Positions 9,763 to 18,573 of a DNA stretch of 64,000 nt are shown here, one piece after another; within the stretch, counting starts at the first letter, position 1; each line of letters begins with the position of its first letter. The notes below the pieces were generated by a model that had not been told where the DNA came from, searched no databases, and was given only the letters and a program-made list of their open reading frames with translations. The position numbers and the translations under genes were made by a program. The stretch covers positions 91,230 to 155,229 of the forward strand of contig CAAGPV010000038.1 in the NCBI GenBank assembly GCA_900771975.1. The letters run 5' to 3'. Origin of the DNA: an uncultured Prevotella sp. Lineage in GTDB: Bacteria > Bacteroidota > Bacteroidia > Bacteroidales > Bacteroidaceae.

Positions 9763-10758
9763 TTAAGGAACCTCAACTTTATTGATAATCTTTGATATGA
9801 TTTCTTCAGTTCCTGTTCCAACAGCTTCAGCTTCATAGGACAAACCTATTCTGTGACGCATAACATCATGAGCAACTTCACGAACATCTTCCGGCACAAC
9901 GTAAGCCCGACCTTTAATGAATGCATAAGCTCGACTTGCTTTTGCCAAATTGATACTTGCTCTTGGAGATGCGCCATAAGCTATTAGCCCTTCCAATTCA
10001 TTTAATCGATATCGACTGGGATATCTTGTTGCAGCAACGATGTTAGCTATGTATTTTTCTATTTTTTCATCCACATAAACTTCTTGAACCATGTTACGGG
10101 CATCCGCTATTTCCGATGCAGTTACAACCGGTTCGACAACAGGTAATTGATTTCGTAAATTTTCACGGATGATAAGTTGTTCTTCATCTAAGGAAGGATA
10201 ATCTATTATTACCTTTAACATGAAACGGTCCACTTGAGCTTCAGGAAGAGCATAAGTACCTTCTTGTTCAATAGGGTTTTGGGTAGCTAAAACCAGGAAT
10301 GGGTCCGGTAAATTGTAAGTTTTATCTCCTATTGTTACTTCTTTTTCTTGCATAGCTTCGAGCAATGCACTTTGTACTTTAGCTGGAGCACGGTTTATTT
10401 CATCTGCCAATACAAAGTTTGCAAAAACCGGACCATATTTTACTTGGAAGTTACTCTCTCGTTGAGAATAAATCATTGTTCCTATTACATCTGCAGGAAG
10501 CAAATCTGGAGTAAACTGTATACGGCTAAATTTGCCATCCAACAGTTGTGATAGCGTCCTTATTGCCAATGTTTTAGCCAAGCCCGGGACACCTTCCAAT
10601 AATATATGTCCTCCTGACAACAAACTTATTAACAAAGAATCTACCAAATGACCTTGTCCAACAATAACTTGATTCATGCCGCCACGTATTTTGTCAATAA
10701 TCGCCCTATGGCTGGCAATCTGTTCCGCTATAGATATATTTCCTAAACGATCTTCCAT
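9763..10758 (-). CDS. MoxR-family AAA+ ATPase of the Bat operon
   Basis: A 331-aa AAA+ ATPase that likely acts as a chaperone activating metal- or partner-dependent VWA proteins (BatA, BatB, DUF58). Walker A is seen as GVPGLAKT, Walker B as LADEINRAP, and sensor 1 as ATQNPIEQEG; the lid with ASPRASINLAKASRA is typical MoxR. The frame is open to an ATG at 10779, but the -7 element at 10794-10801 would leave that start an 8-nt leader, so ATG 10758 (MEDRLGN) is preferred. It is the first gene of the operon. Confidence 0.95.
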   Translation of the reverse strand: MEDRLGNISIAEQIASHRAIIDKIRGGMNQVIVGQGHLVDSLLISLLSGGHILLEGVPGLAKTLAIRTLSQLLDGKFSRIQFTPDLLPADVIGTMIYSQRESNFQVKYGPVFANFVLADEINRAPAKVQSALLEAMQEKEVTIGDKTYNLPDPFLVLATQNPIEQEGTYALPEAQVDRFMLKVIIDYPSLDEEQLIIRENLRNQLPVVEPVVTASEIADARNMVQEVYVDEKIEKYIANIVAATRYPSRYRLNELEGLIAYGASPRASINLAKASRAYAFIKGRAYVVPEDVREVAHDVMRHRIGLSYEAEAVGTGTEEIISKIINKVEVP

Positions 10759-10793
10759 TGTGATTTGTTTCTTTATCATTATTAAATTAAACG

Positions 10794-10801
10794 CAAAATT
10801 A
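10794..10801 (-). promoter_or_regulatory. -7 promoter element of the bat operon
   Basis: On the minus strand this reads TAATTTTG, a match to the Bacteroidetes sigma-ABfr -7 consensus TAnnTTTG. It lies 36 bp upstream of the preferred moxR start in the only large gap before the operon. A clear TTTG -33 box is not seen at the expected spacing. Confidence 0.6.
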
Positions 10802-10949
10802 CAATTTTTGAATCATATCAGAGTCGTATAATTTTCTAAATAAAATTAAATTATTAATGTTTTTAGTTTTTTAATTTATAACATAAAATCCATGAAGCGC
10901 CCAAATATTGTTTCTAATTGATTTATTTGGTAGTTTAAGCTAATTACCG

Positions 10950-10957
10950 TAACTTTG
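10950..10957 (+). promoter_or_regulatory. Promoter of the aminotransferase gene
   Basis: TAACTTTG matches the TAnnTTTG -7 element, and a TTTG -33 box lies at 10926-10929 with a 20-bp spacer. The gene start is 27 bp downstream of the -7 element. This is back to back with the bat-operon promoter. Confidence 0.72.
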
Positions 10958-10983
10958 CCCTTTGTAAGCAAACAAAACAAAAT

Positions 10984-12189
10984 ATGCCAGAAATATCTAT
11001 TCGTGGTATTGAAATGCCCGAATCTCCAATTCGAAAACTTGCTCCTTTAGCAGCAGATGCAAAGAAGAGGGGGATAAAAATTTATCATTTAAATATAGGC
11101 CAACCAGATTTACCTACACCTCAATGTGGGTTGGATGCTTTGAAGTCCATAAATAGGAAAATCTTGGAATATTCCCCATCACAAGGATATTTAAGTTATC
11201 GGGAAAAACTTGTAGACTATTATAAGAAGTTCAACATAAATGTAACTGCCGATGACATTATTATAACAGCAGGAGGTTCCGAAGCTGTTTTGTTCTCTTT
11301 TATGGCCTGTTTGAATCCAGGAGATGAAATTATTGTCCCCGAACCAGCTTATGCAAATTATATGGCCTTCGCTATTTCTGCCGGTGCAAAGATAAAGACG
11401 ATTGCCACAAGCATCGAGGAAGGCTTTGCTTTGCCAAAAGTTGAAAAGTTTGAAGAACTTATCAACGAACGTACTAGAGCCATAATGATATGTAATCCTA
11501 ATAACCCTACTGGTTATTTGTATACGAGACGGGAGATGAATCAAATTCGGGATTTGGTAAAAAAATATGATCTCTTCTTGTTTTCTGATGAAGTATATCG
11601 CGAATACATCTATACGGGCTCTCCTTACATCTCTGCCATGCATCTTCAAGATATAGAAGAAAATACTGTTTTAATAGATTCTGTGTCAAAGCGTTATTCT
11701 GAATGTGGTATTCGTATAGGAGCTCTTATTACAAAAAACAAAGAGATTAGGAAAGCTGTCATGAAATTCTGCCAAGCTCGACTTTCACCTCCTTTGATAG
11801 GCCAAATAGTAGCAGAAGCCTCTTTGAATGCCCCTGAAAGTTATTATCGCGATGTCTATGATGAATATGTTGAACGCCGCAAATGTCTTATCGATGGTCT
11901 TAATCGCATTCCAGGCGTCTATTCACCTATTCCTATGGGTGCATTTTACACGGTAGCTAAATTGCCTATTGACGATTCTGAAAAATTCTGTCGTTGGTGC
12001 TTAAATGATTTCAACTATAATGGCGAAACCGTAATGATGGCGCCAGCATCCGGATTCTACACCACTGTAGGCTCCGGCAGAAATCAAGTCAGAATTGCCT
12101 ATGTCTTGAAATGTGAAGATTTAAAGAAAGCTCTTATTGTCTTGCAAAAAGCTTTGGAAGCCTATCCGGGAAGAATTGACGAAGATTAA
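10984..12189 (+). CDS. Pyridoxal-phosphate aminotransferase, class I/II
   Basis: A fold-type I aminotransferase of 401 aa. The N-terminus binds substrate through HLNIGQPDLPTP; ICNPNNPTG and the following SDEVYREYIY carry PLP ring contacts; the Schiff-base lysine is in DSVSKRYSECGIRIG; the C-terminal substrate-carboxylate Arg is in GRNQVRIAYV. It resembles aspartate/aromatic aminotransferases, but substrate choice cannot be read from sequence. It is followed 2 bp later by the permease gene, so the two are probably cotranscribed although not functionally linked. Confidence 0.9.
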   Translation: MPEISIRGIEMPESPIRKLAPLAADAKKRGIKIYHLNIGQPDLPTPQCGLDALKSINRKILEYSPSQGYLSYREKLVDYYKKFNINVTADDIIITAGGSEAVLFSFMACLNPGDEIIVPEPAYANYMAFAISAGAKIKTIATSIEEGFALPKVEKFEELINERTRAIMICNPNNPTGYLYTRREMNQIRDLVKKYDLFLFSDEVYREYIYTGSPYISAMHLQDIEENTVLIDSVSKRYSECGIRIGALITKNKEIRKAVMKFCQARLSPPLIGQIVAEASLNAPESYYRDVYDEYVERRKCLIDGLNRIPGVYSPIPMGAFYTVAKLPIDDSEKFCRWCLNDFNYNGETVMMAPASGFYTTVGSGRNQVRIAYVLKCEDLKKALIVLQKALEAYPGRIDED

Positions 12190-12191
12190 TT

Positions 12192-13439
12192 GTGTATTTA
12201 CCTCTTTTTTTAGCAAATAAGATCTATCATAGCGATAGTAACCACAAAAAAGTTTCTACTCCCGCTATAACTATTGCAACTCTTGGCGTTGCAATAGGCA
12301 TTGCCGTTATGATTGTCAGTATATGTGTTGTGTTGGGATTCAAACACACTATTCGTGATAAGGTCATCGGCTTTGGAAGCCATATCACAATTACCGACTC
12401 TCTTTCAACTCTATCAAATGAGCAATTTCCAATTGTCTTTAATGACACCATTCAGAAGTTATTAAAAACCACACATGGCATAAAACAATTTCAAAGGTAC
12501 ACTTATAAACAAGGAATTTTAAAAACGAATTCCGATTTCTTGGGAGTTATTTTAAAGGGCGTCGGACAAGACTATGATGAAACTTTTATCAGAGAAAATT
12601 TGGTGAAAGGTGAAATTCCAAAGTTTTCCGATAAAGAAAATCAGGGCAAAATAGTTATCTCACAATATATGGCCGATAAGCTTCAACTTAAAGTTGGCCA
12701 ACGGCTTTATGCATATTTTATCAACGAACAGGGCGTACGAACACGAAGGTTCCTCATTTCTGGAATATACCAAACAAATCTCTCACGTTTTGACGATGTT
12801 ATTTGTTTAACTGACCTCTATACTTGTAATAAACTTAATGGATGGAACAATAATCAAGTAGGCGGAATAGAAGTAACACTTGACAACTTTACAAAATTAC
12901 CAACGATTACCCATCACATCAACAAAAAGCTTAATACAACCCTTAACATCAACGGGTATAGATATAATGCTATGACTATCAAGGAAATGAATCCTCAAAT
13001 TTTTTCATGGTTAGACTTGATGGATATTAATGTTTGGATAATTATAGCTTTAATGATAGCTGTTGCTTGCGTAAGCATGATTTCCGGCTTGTTAATCATT
13101 ATATTGGAAAGAACGCAAATGATAGGAATACTAAAAGCCTTGGGAGCACACAACAGAACCATTCGACATACCTTTATTTATTTGGCAACATTCATTGTAG
13201 GCCGTGGACTGTTGTTAGGCGATATTTTAGGATTAGGCATTGTAGCCTTACAGAGGTATACAGGCATTGTTAAGTTGAACCCACAAATTTATTATGTTAA
13301 CATTGCTCCTGTTGAAATAAATCTTCCCTTCATTATTGCATTGAATCTCATCACGCTGGGCATTTGTGTTTTCATTATGATTGCACCAAGCTATTTCATT
13401 GCTAAAATTCACCCTGCAAAATCAATGCATTACGAATAA
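12192..13439 (+). CDS. FtsX-like ABC transporter permease, LolC/LolE type
   Basis: A 415-aa inner-membrane permease with the LolC/E/MacB topology: TM1 (about 25-50, ITIATLGVAIGIAVMIVSICVV split over the segment), a large periplasmic domain, then three TM helices in the last 150 residues including WIIIALMIAVACVSMISGLL. Bacteroidetes copies are annotated as lipoprotein-releasing permeases that, with a LolD-type ATPase, extract lipoproteins for transport to the outer membrane. No ATPase gene is adjacent. The start is GTG 12192 (an overlapping TTG is at 12190), 2 bp after the aminotransferase stop. Confidence 0.88.
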   Translation: MYLPLFLANKIYHSDSNHKKVSTPAITIATLGVAIGIAVMIVSICVVLGFKHTIRDKVIGFGSHITITDSLSTLSNEQFPIVFNDTIQKLLKTTHGIKQFQRYTYKQGILKTNSDFLGVILKGVGQDYDETFIRENLVKGEIPKFSDKENQGKIVISQYMADKLQLKVGQRLYAYFINEQGVRTRRFLISGIYQTNLSRFDDVICLTDLYTCNKLNGWNNNQVGGIEVTLDNFTKLPTITHHINKKLNTTLNINGYRYNAMTIKEMNPQIFSWLDLMDINVWIIIALMIAVACVSMISGLLIIILERTQMIGILKALGAHNRTIRHTFIYLATFIVGRGLLLGDILGLGIVALQRYTGIVKLNPQIYYVNIAPVEINLPFIIALNLITLGICVFIMIAPSYFIAKIHPAKSMHYE

Positions 13440-13539
13440 CCTTATCTCAAATGCCCCCCTTTTATACCCACTATTGGCAATTCGTTTCGAAAAAGAAAAC
13501 TTTTTGCACAAACATCTTTGCTCTGTGCAAAAAAGATAT

Positions 13540-13547
13540 TACCTTTG
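13540..13547 (+). promoter_or_regulatory. Promoter of the first acyl-CoA synthetase gene
   Basis: TACCTTTG (-7) with TTTG at 13517-13520 (-33) and a 19-bp spacer, a near-perfect Bacteroidetes promoter. The start codon is 23 bp downstream. Confidence 0.75.
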
Positions 13548-13570
13548 CACATGGAAATTAAAATTGTGCA

Positions 13571-15235
13571 ATGGAAAGAATACCAAGTTTTAACTCTTAC
13601 ATAGAAAAAAGTATAAAAGCGAATTGGAACAAAGATGCATTAACCGACTATAAAGGTTCTACATTACAATACCATGACGTTGCCAGAAAAATAGAAAAAC
13701 TTCATATTCTCTTTGAATATTGTGGCATAAAGCAAGGTGACAAAGTTGCCATTTGTGGTCGAAATAGTTCTATGTGGGCTACAGCTTTTCTTGCAACAAT
13801 TACTTATGGGGCTGTAATTGTTCCAATCCAACATGAATTCACCCCCGATCAGGTTTACAACATCGTTAACCATTCAGAATCAAAATTACTGTTAGTTGGA
13901 GATATTGTTGCCACAACTCTTGATTGGGAACAAATGAAAAATTTAGTTGGTGTGATATATTTACCTGATTTTTCGGTAATCTTATCACGATCTACAGAAT
14001 TGACATATGCCCGCGAAAATCTAAATGCCATTTTTGGCCATAAATATCCCAAGTTTTTTCACCCTGAACATGTTTCTTACTATTGTGACAAATCAGAAGA
14101 TTTGGCCATGATAAATTACACAAGCGGCACAACAGGATTTTCAAAAGGTGTAATGCTTCCTTATCGAGCCTTATGGAGTAATTTGGATTGGGCTTTCGAG
14201 GCTTTGGGTAAAAACATAAAGAAGGATTGTAAAGTGTTAAGTATTTTACCTATGGCCCATATGTATGGAATGATGTGTGAATTCATCTTTGAGTTCTGCT
14301 TCGGCAACCATATCTATTTTTTGACCCGGCTTCCAAGCCCTTCACTTATCGCAGAAGCTTGCAAGGAAGTAAAGCCCGCCATCATAATTTCCGTCCCATT
14401 AGTGGTCGAAAAAATCATAAGGAAAAATATCTTCCTCCAGATTCAAAACAAGCCAATTCGCGTTTTATTAAATATGCCTGTCATAAGTAAAAAGGTAAAA
14501 GAACGTATATGCCAAAAAGTACGTGAAGCGTTTGGCGGAAATCTCTATGAAGTAATGGTCGGTGGAGCTGCATTAAACAAAGAAATAGAGGAATTCCTTA
14601 CCACCATAGGTTTCCCAATAACTATGGGTTACGGAACGACCGAAACTGCTCCGATGATTACCTATAGCGACTATAAAGATTTTATAAACGGGTCTTGTGG
14701 CACACCTGTCCAACATATGGAAGTAAAAATTGCAAGCAACGACCCCAATAACATTGCCGGAGAAATTATAGCAAAAGGCTTGAACCTAATGTTAGGTTAT
14801 TATAAAAACGAACAAGCTACCAATGCCGTAATTGATAAAGACGGCTGGTTTCATACGGGCGACTTGGCAACAATGAGTCCAGATGGACATATTTTTATAC
14901 GTGGGCGAATTAAAAACATGCTTTTAGGAGCAAACGGTCAAAACATTTATCCGGAAGAAATAGAAGATAAGTTGAACTCTATGACATTGGTCTATGAAAG
15001 TTTAATCATCCAAAAAGGAGATAAACTTATTGGACTCGTACATCCAGAATTGGAAGAAGCAAAATCTCTTGGGTTTTCAACTGAGGATTTAGACAATATT
15101 ATGGAACAAAATAGGTGCAAATTAAACACTTTGTTACCTCCATTTTGTAGAATCTCTTCTATTCGTTTACACGAGAACGAATTTGAAAAAACTCCAAAAA
15201 AAAGCATTAAAAGGTATCTTTACCAAAACTGCTAA
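13571..15235 (+). CDS. AMP-binding acyl-CoA synthetase (long-chain type), copy 1
   Basis: A 554-aa ANL-superfamily adenylating enzyme that probably activates a fatty acid to acyl-AMP and then acyl-CoA (or loads a carrier protein). The P-loop-like motif is MINYTSGTTGFSKGVMLPY, A5 is MGYGTTETAP, the hinge region is DGWFHTGDLAT, and A10 is FEKTPKKSIKRYL with the catalytic Lys in KTPKKSIKRY. It is immediately followed by a close paralogue of the same length (15290-16957). The start ATG 13571 is 23 bp after the -7 element. Substrate is not predictable from sequence. Confidence 0.9.
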   Translation: MERIPSFNSYIEKSIKANWNKDALTDYKGSTLQYHDVARKIEKLHILFEYCGIKQGDKVAICGRNSSMWATAFLATITYGAVIVPIQHEFTPDQVYNIVNHSESKLLLVGDIVATTLDWEQMKNLVGVIYLPDFSVILSRSTELTYARENLNAIFGHKYPKFFHPEHVSYYCDKSEDLAMINYTSGTTGFSKGVMLPYRALWSNLDWAFEALGKNIKKDCKVLSILPMAHMYGMMCEFIFEFCFGNHIYFLTRLPSPSLIAEACKEVKPAIIISVPLVVEKIIRKNIFLQIQNKPIRVLLNMPVISKKVKERICQKVREAFGGNLYEVMVGGAALNKEIEEFLTTIGFPITMGYGTTETAPMITYSDYKDFINGSCGTPVQHMEVKIASNDPNNIAGEIIAKGLNLMLGYYKNEQATNAVIDKDGWFHTGDLATMSPDGHIFIRGRIKNMLLGANGQNIYPEEIEDKLNSMTLVYESLIIQKGDKLIGLVHPELEEAKSLGFSTEDLDNIMEQNRCKLNTLLPPFCRISSIRLHENEFEKTPKKSIKRYLYQNC

Positions 15236-15289
15236 AACTTGTATCTTCATCTCTGCAGACTGTAATAACCTTATATAAGTGTATAAAAT

Positions 15290-16957
15290 ATGGAAACTTT
15301 TCCCAGTTTTAACAAATTAATTGAAGATAGCATTATTGCACATTGGGACAATGATGCACTGACGGACTTTAAGGGTGCCACACTACAATACCATGACGTT
15401 GCACGAAAAATGGAAAAACTCCACATAATGTTTTCCAATAGCGGTATACAAAAAGGAGACAAAATAGCCTTGTGTGGACGTAACAGTTCTACGTGGGCTG
15501 CAGCTTTTCTTGCCATTTTGACCTATGGGGCTGTCGCAGTTCCTATCCTACACGAATTTATACCCGAGCAAATACATAACATCGTCAATCATTCTGAAGC
15601 TAAATTGTTGTTTGTCGGAGATGTCGTGGCTACCCAAATTGACGCAACAAAAATGCCTTCACTGGAAGGTATTATTTATCTTCCTGATTATTCTCTTCTG
15701 GTTTCTCGTACCGATAAATTAACTTATGCAAGAGAACATCTCAATGAATTGTTCGGACAACTTTATCCAAAGTATTTTAGAAAAGAACACATAAATTATT
15801 ATAAGGAACAAAGTGGTGATGAGTTAGCCATTATCAATTACACAAGTGGAACCACAGGAAACTCTAAGGGAGTTATGATTCCCTATCGAGCTATGTGGAG
15901 CAATGCCGACTTTGCCCAACATGTTTTAGGTTCAAAGCTTAAATGCGGTGATAAGGTTATTAGCATTCTCCCTATGGCACACATGTATGGATTGGCCTTT
16001 GAATTTATTTTTGAATTCATCCACGGCATTCATGTTTACTATTTGACAAGAGTTCCATCTCCTGCCATAATAGCGCAAGCACTTGCAGATGTTAAACCTG
16101 TCATTTTAATAGCCGTTCCACTTGTTATTGAAAAAATCATTCGTAAAAAAGTATTCCCGAAAATTCAGACTCACAAAATGCGCATACTTTTGAGTATGCC
16201 TATTGTCAGCAAGAAAGTAAAAGCGAAAATTTGCGAACAAGTTTACCAAGCGTTTGGAGGCAATCTTTATGAAGTCATCATTGGTGGAGCAGCACTCAAT
16301 CAAGAAATTGAAGCCTTTTTAAAACAAATAGAATTTCCTTATACTGTTGGTTATGGTGCAACTGAATGTGCTCCGATAATCTGTTATAGAGATTGGCAAA
16401 GTTTTAAACAAGGCTCTTGTGGACAAGCGGCCTATCATCAAGAGGTAAAAATAGACAGCGCCAACCCAAAATCAGTCCCCGGCGAAATCTTAACAAAAGG
16501 TCCTAACGTGTTATTAGGATATTATAAAAACGAAAATGCAACAAAAGCAAGCATTGATTCGGAGGGATGGTTTCACACAGGCGACTTGGGATTGATAGAT
16601 GATGACGGTAATATATTTATAAAAGGACGATCCAAAAACATGTTGCTTGGCAGCAACGGTCAAAACATCTATCCTGAAGAAATTGAGGATAAACTAAATT
16701 CATTACCTCTTGTTAGTGAAAGCATTGTTATTCAAGACGGCAATAAACTCATAGGCTTAGTCCATCCCGATTATGATGAGGCCCAAAATTTGGGCTTAAA
16801 TGATGCCGATATCGAAAAGATAATGGCAGAAAACCGTCTGCAACTAAACACAGAAATTCCAGCATACAGTAAGTTGTCTGCAATTACAATTCACAAAGAA
16901 GAATTCGAAAAAACGCCTAAAAAGAGTATCAAAAGGTATCTTTATACTAAGGCATAA
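15290..16957 (+). CDS. AMP-binding acyl-CoA synthetase (long-chain type), copy 2
   Basis: A 555-aa tandem paralogue of the preceding gene, aligned over its full length without large gaps (both begin ME..PSFN and end KTPKKSIKRYL). The adenylation motif is IINYTSGTTGNSKGVMIPY, A5 is VGYGATECAP, and DGD/hinge is EGWFHTGDLGL. Differences in the A5 region (TTETAPMI versus ATECAPII) may change substrate preference. The 54-bp gap to copy 1 has no recognisable promoter, so it is likely read from the same transcript. Confidence 0.9.
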   Translation: METFPSFNKLIEDSIIAHWDNDALTDFKGATLQYHDVARKMEKLHIMFSNSGIQKGDKIALCGRNSSTWAAAFLAILTYGAVAVPILHEFIPEQIHNIVNHSEAKLLFVGDVVATQIDATKMPSLEGIIYLPDYSLLVSRTDKLTYAREHLNELFGQLYPKYFRKEHINYYKEQSGDELAIINYTSGTTGNSKGVMIPYRAMWSNADFAQHVLGSKLKCGDKVISILPMAHMYGLAFEFIFEFIHGIHVYYLTRVPSPAIIAQALADVKPVILIAVPLVIEKIIRKKVFPKIQTHKMRILLSMPIVSKKVKAKICEQVYQAFGGNLYEVIIGGAALNQEIEAFLKQIEFPYTVGYGATECAPIICYRDWQSFKQGSCGQAAYHQEVKIDSANPKSVPGEILTKGPNVLLGYYKNENATKASIDSEGWFHTGDLGLIDDDGNIFIKGRSKNMLLGSNGQNIYPEEIEDKLNSLPLVSESIVIQDGNKLIGLVHPDYDEAQNLGLNDADIEKIMAENRLQLNTEIPAYSKLSAITIHKEEFEKTPKKSIKRYLYTKA

Positions 16958-17047
16958 AACAATTACGGCTATCCGCCTGTTAACAAAAAGAAAATGTCTG
17001 TTTTCTTTATATAAGCGGATTCGATTTAAATATCCCCCTTTTTGCAC

Positions 17048-17112
17048 GATGCCCACGGCTTTGGCATCATGTGAACATTTGATGGGGACGAGATGCCCAC
17101 CACATGGGCATC
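17048..17112. repeat. Pair of hairpins sharing the stem GATGCC/GGCATC
   Basis: Two inverted repeats lie in the gap after copy 2. Hairpin 1 pairs GATGCC 17048-17053 with GGCATC 17063-17068. Hairpin 2 pairs GATGCCCA 17092-17099 with TGGGCATC 17105-17112 around a 5-nt loop. Because both use the same stem word, the arms could also cross-pair. Confidence 0.55.
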
Positions 17113-17129
17113 CGAGTTTCAACAAAATG

Positions 17130-17172
17130 GGCTATCGTTAGGAAATCCATTAGTAACTTCCTTACGATAGCC
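17130..17172. terminator. Hairpin, likely terminator between convergent units
   Basis: A 15-bp stem with one mismatch (left arm 17130-17144, right arm 17158-17172, 13-nt loop) followed by a short T run (ATCATTTTT). It lies between the rightward acyl-CoA synthetase pair and the leftward small membrane-protein gene, so it could stop transcription from both sides. Confidence 0.6.
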
Positions 17173-17214
17173 ATCATTTTTCAAAACCGATACTTGCTTA
17201 TTCTCTATTGTGCT

Positions 17215-17385
17215 TTATTCTACCGTATTAATCCAAAAAAGCCATAAGATTATTGACAGTGCCAAAAGCGAAAGCACACATAATAAAACATATTTGAGAG
17301 CCTTTCGTTTCTTCTTTGCAGATAAAATCTTAGAAAAACTTGAAGATTTGTAGTGTCTGTGATGACGGTTATTAAGTTCAATCAT
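17215..17385 (-). CDS. Small single-pass membrane protein, 56 aa
   Basis: A short frame with ATG 17383-17385 and TAA 17215-17217. It has a basic N-terminal half (RHHRHYKSSSFSKILSAKKKRKA) followed by one hydrophobic helix (VLLCVLSLLALSIILWLFWI) and a 5-residue tail, i.e. a cytoplasmic basic head with a C-terminal TM anchor. It starts 20 bp downstream of the porin stop on the same strand, so it is probably the last gene of the rlmD-porin unit. I do not recognise a family; coding status rests on the well-formed topology and position. Confidence 0.55.
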   Translation of the reverse strand: MIELNNRHHRHYKSSSFSKILSAKKKRKALKYVLLCVLSLLALSIILWLFWINTVE

Positions 17386-17405
17386 CTTTATATGTTTGTA
17401 GAAAA

Positions 17406-18551
17406 TTAAAATCTGTAACTTACTTGGACATCCAATAAGGAATAATTATGATGGTCTTTAGCTAAACTTTTGTCATTCACCAAAGCATAAATACCACTAA
17501 TTTCAATATTCTTGTTAAACTCATAATCTAATCCGAACTCATACTGAGTCTTCATTTTAGATGCATCGCCCGTAGGTTGATACATGTCGTATCTTGCTTT
17601 TGCGTGAAACTTCTCTTTAATAATAGGAGCAATAACCAAGGCATATACACCTTGCGCTTTATCGCCAAGGTTACCTAATGAGCAGTCGGTTGCCGAAGGA
17701 TCATCTGTGTTTACTAATGCTTTTCGGAAAGCAAGTCCTGAAGAATGAACATATTCAGACCTGAGTGTCCAGTCATTCGTTTTGTATTCAGCCGAAAAGG
17801 CATATCTACGCTGCTGTAAGGTGCGTACACCATTATGTTCTTTGGCTTCTCCGTCCTGACCCATTTCTGTCCAGGTCCCCTTTCTGGAATATGATCCAGT
17901 CCAACCGAATGCACCAATTCTCATGCCTTTAACGGGCATCACCCATAATCCTCCTATAATGTTCTTTTGTTGGTCTACGTCTTTGACATTTATACCTTGA
18001 CCGTTGAATACGCCTAACTGATAGTGTATCAAATTTCTTCCAGACTCGTTTTTCAAGACATCTCCTTGTATTTGCAGACCAATATCACGACCATTGCTGG
18101 AGTGTTCGCCTACCCTATCTGTAAATCCAGCCAATTTCATGATCGCCTGTCCATATCCGATAAAGCCTTGGTCTATAGGATTCATCGGATTTTCAAAGGT
18201 AAATGGATTCTTAAACTGTCCTACCTTTACTCTAAAACAATTGTATTTTTGCCATTCAACAAAAAGATCAACGACCTTAGGACTCGACCCTAATGTTGAC
18301 GTGTTTCCGTTAAACTGAACTTGAGCTTTCCAATAGAAATCATTCATAACGCGTCCGTCTAACGAGAACCTTGCCATACGGAGGTTGAATGAATTAGCCT
18401 TTGAAAGATACTGATTGCTATATTGATATTGTATCATTCCATAGCCTGAAAGCCTTACATTATTTATCCACTGTGATTTATTCTTTTCTTGAGCTGATAT
18501 TTTCAGTAAAGCAGTGATTAACAACAACAATAATAAAACATTTCTTTTCAT
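17406..18551 (-). CDS. Outer-membrane porin, OprO/OprP-like (phosphate-selective porin family)
   Basis: A 381-aa outer-membrane beta-barrel protein with a signal peptide (NVLLLLLLITALLKISA) and alternating amphipathic strands. It ends in a typical outer-membrane C-terminal strand (SLLDVQVSYRF, terminal Phe). The N-terminal strand pattern (RMARFSLDGRVMNDFYWKAQ) and the VKVGQFKNPFTFE motif are typical of the porin O/P family in Bacteroidetes. The family is associated with polyphosphate or phosphate uptake in Pseudomonas; the substrate here is unproven. It lies 22 bp downstream of rlmD. Confidence 0.85.
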   Translation of the reverse strand: MKRNVLLLLLLITALLKISAQEKNKSQWINNVRLSGYGMIQYQYSNQYLSKANSFNLRMARFSLDGRVMNDFYWKAQVQFNGNTSTLGSSPKVVDLFVEWQKYNCFRVKVGQFKNPFTFENPMNPIDQGFIGYGQAIMKLAGFTDRVGEHSSNGRDIGLQIQGDVLKNESGRNLIHYQLGVFNGQGINVKDVDQQKNIIGGLWVMPVKGMRIGAFGWTGSYSRKGTWTEMGQDGEAKEHNGVRTLQQRRYAFSAEYKTNDWTLRSEYVHSSGLAFRKALVNTDDPSATDCSLGNLGDKAQGVYALVIAPIIKEKFHAKARYDMYQPTGDASKMKTQYEFGLDYEFNKNIEISGIYALVNDKSLAKDHHNYSLLDVQVSYRF

Positions 18552-18573
18552 TTTGTGTCTTTTTAGGTTTAAA

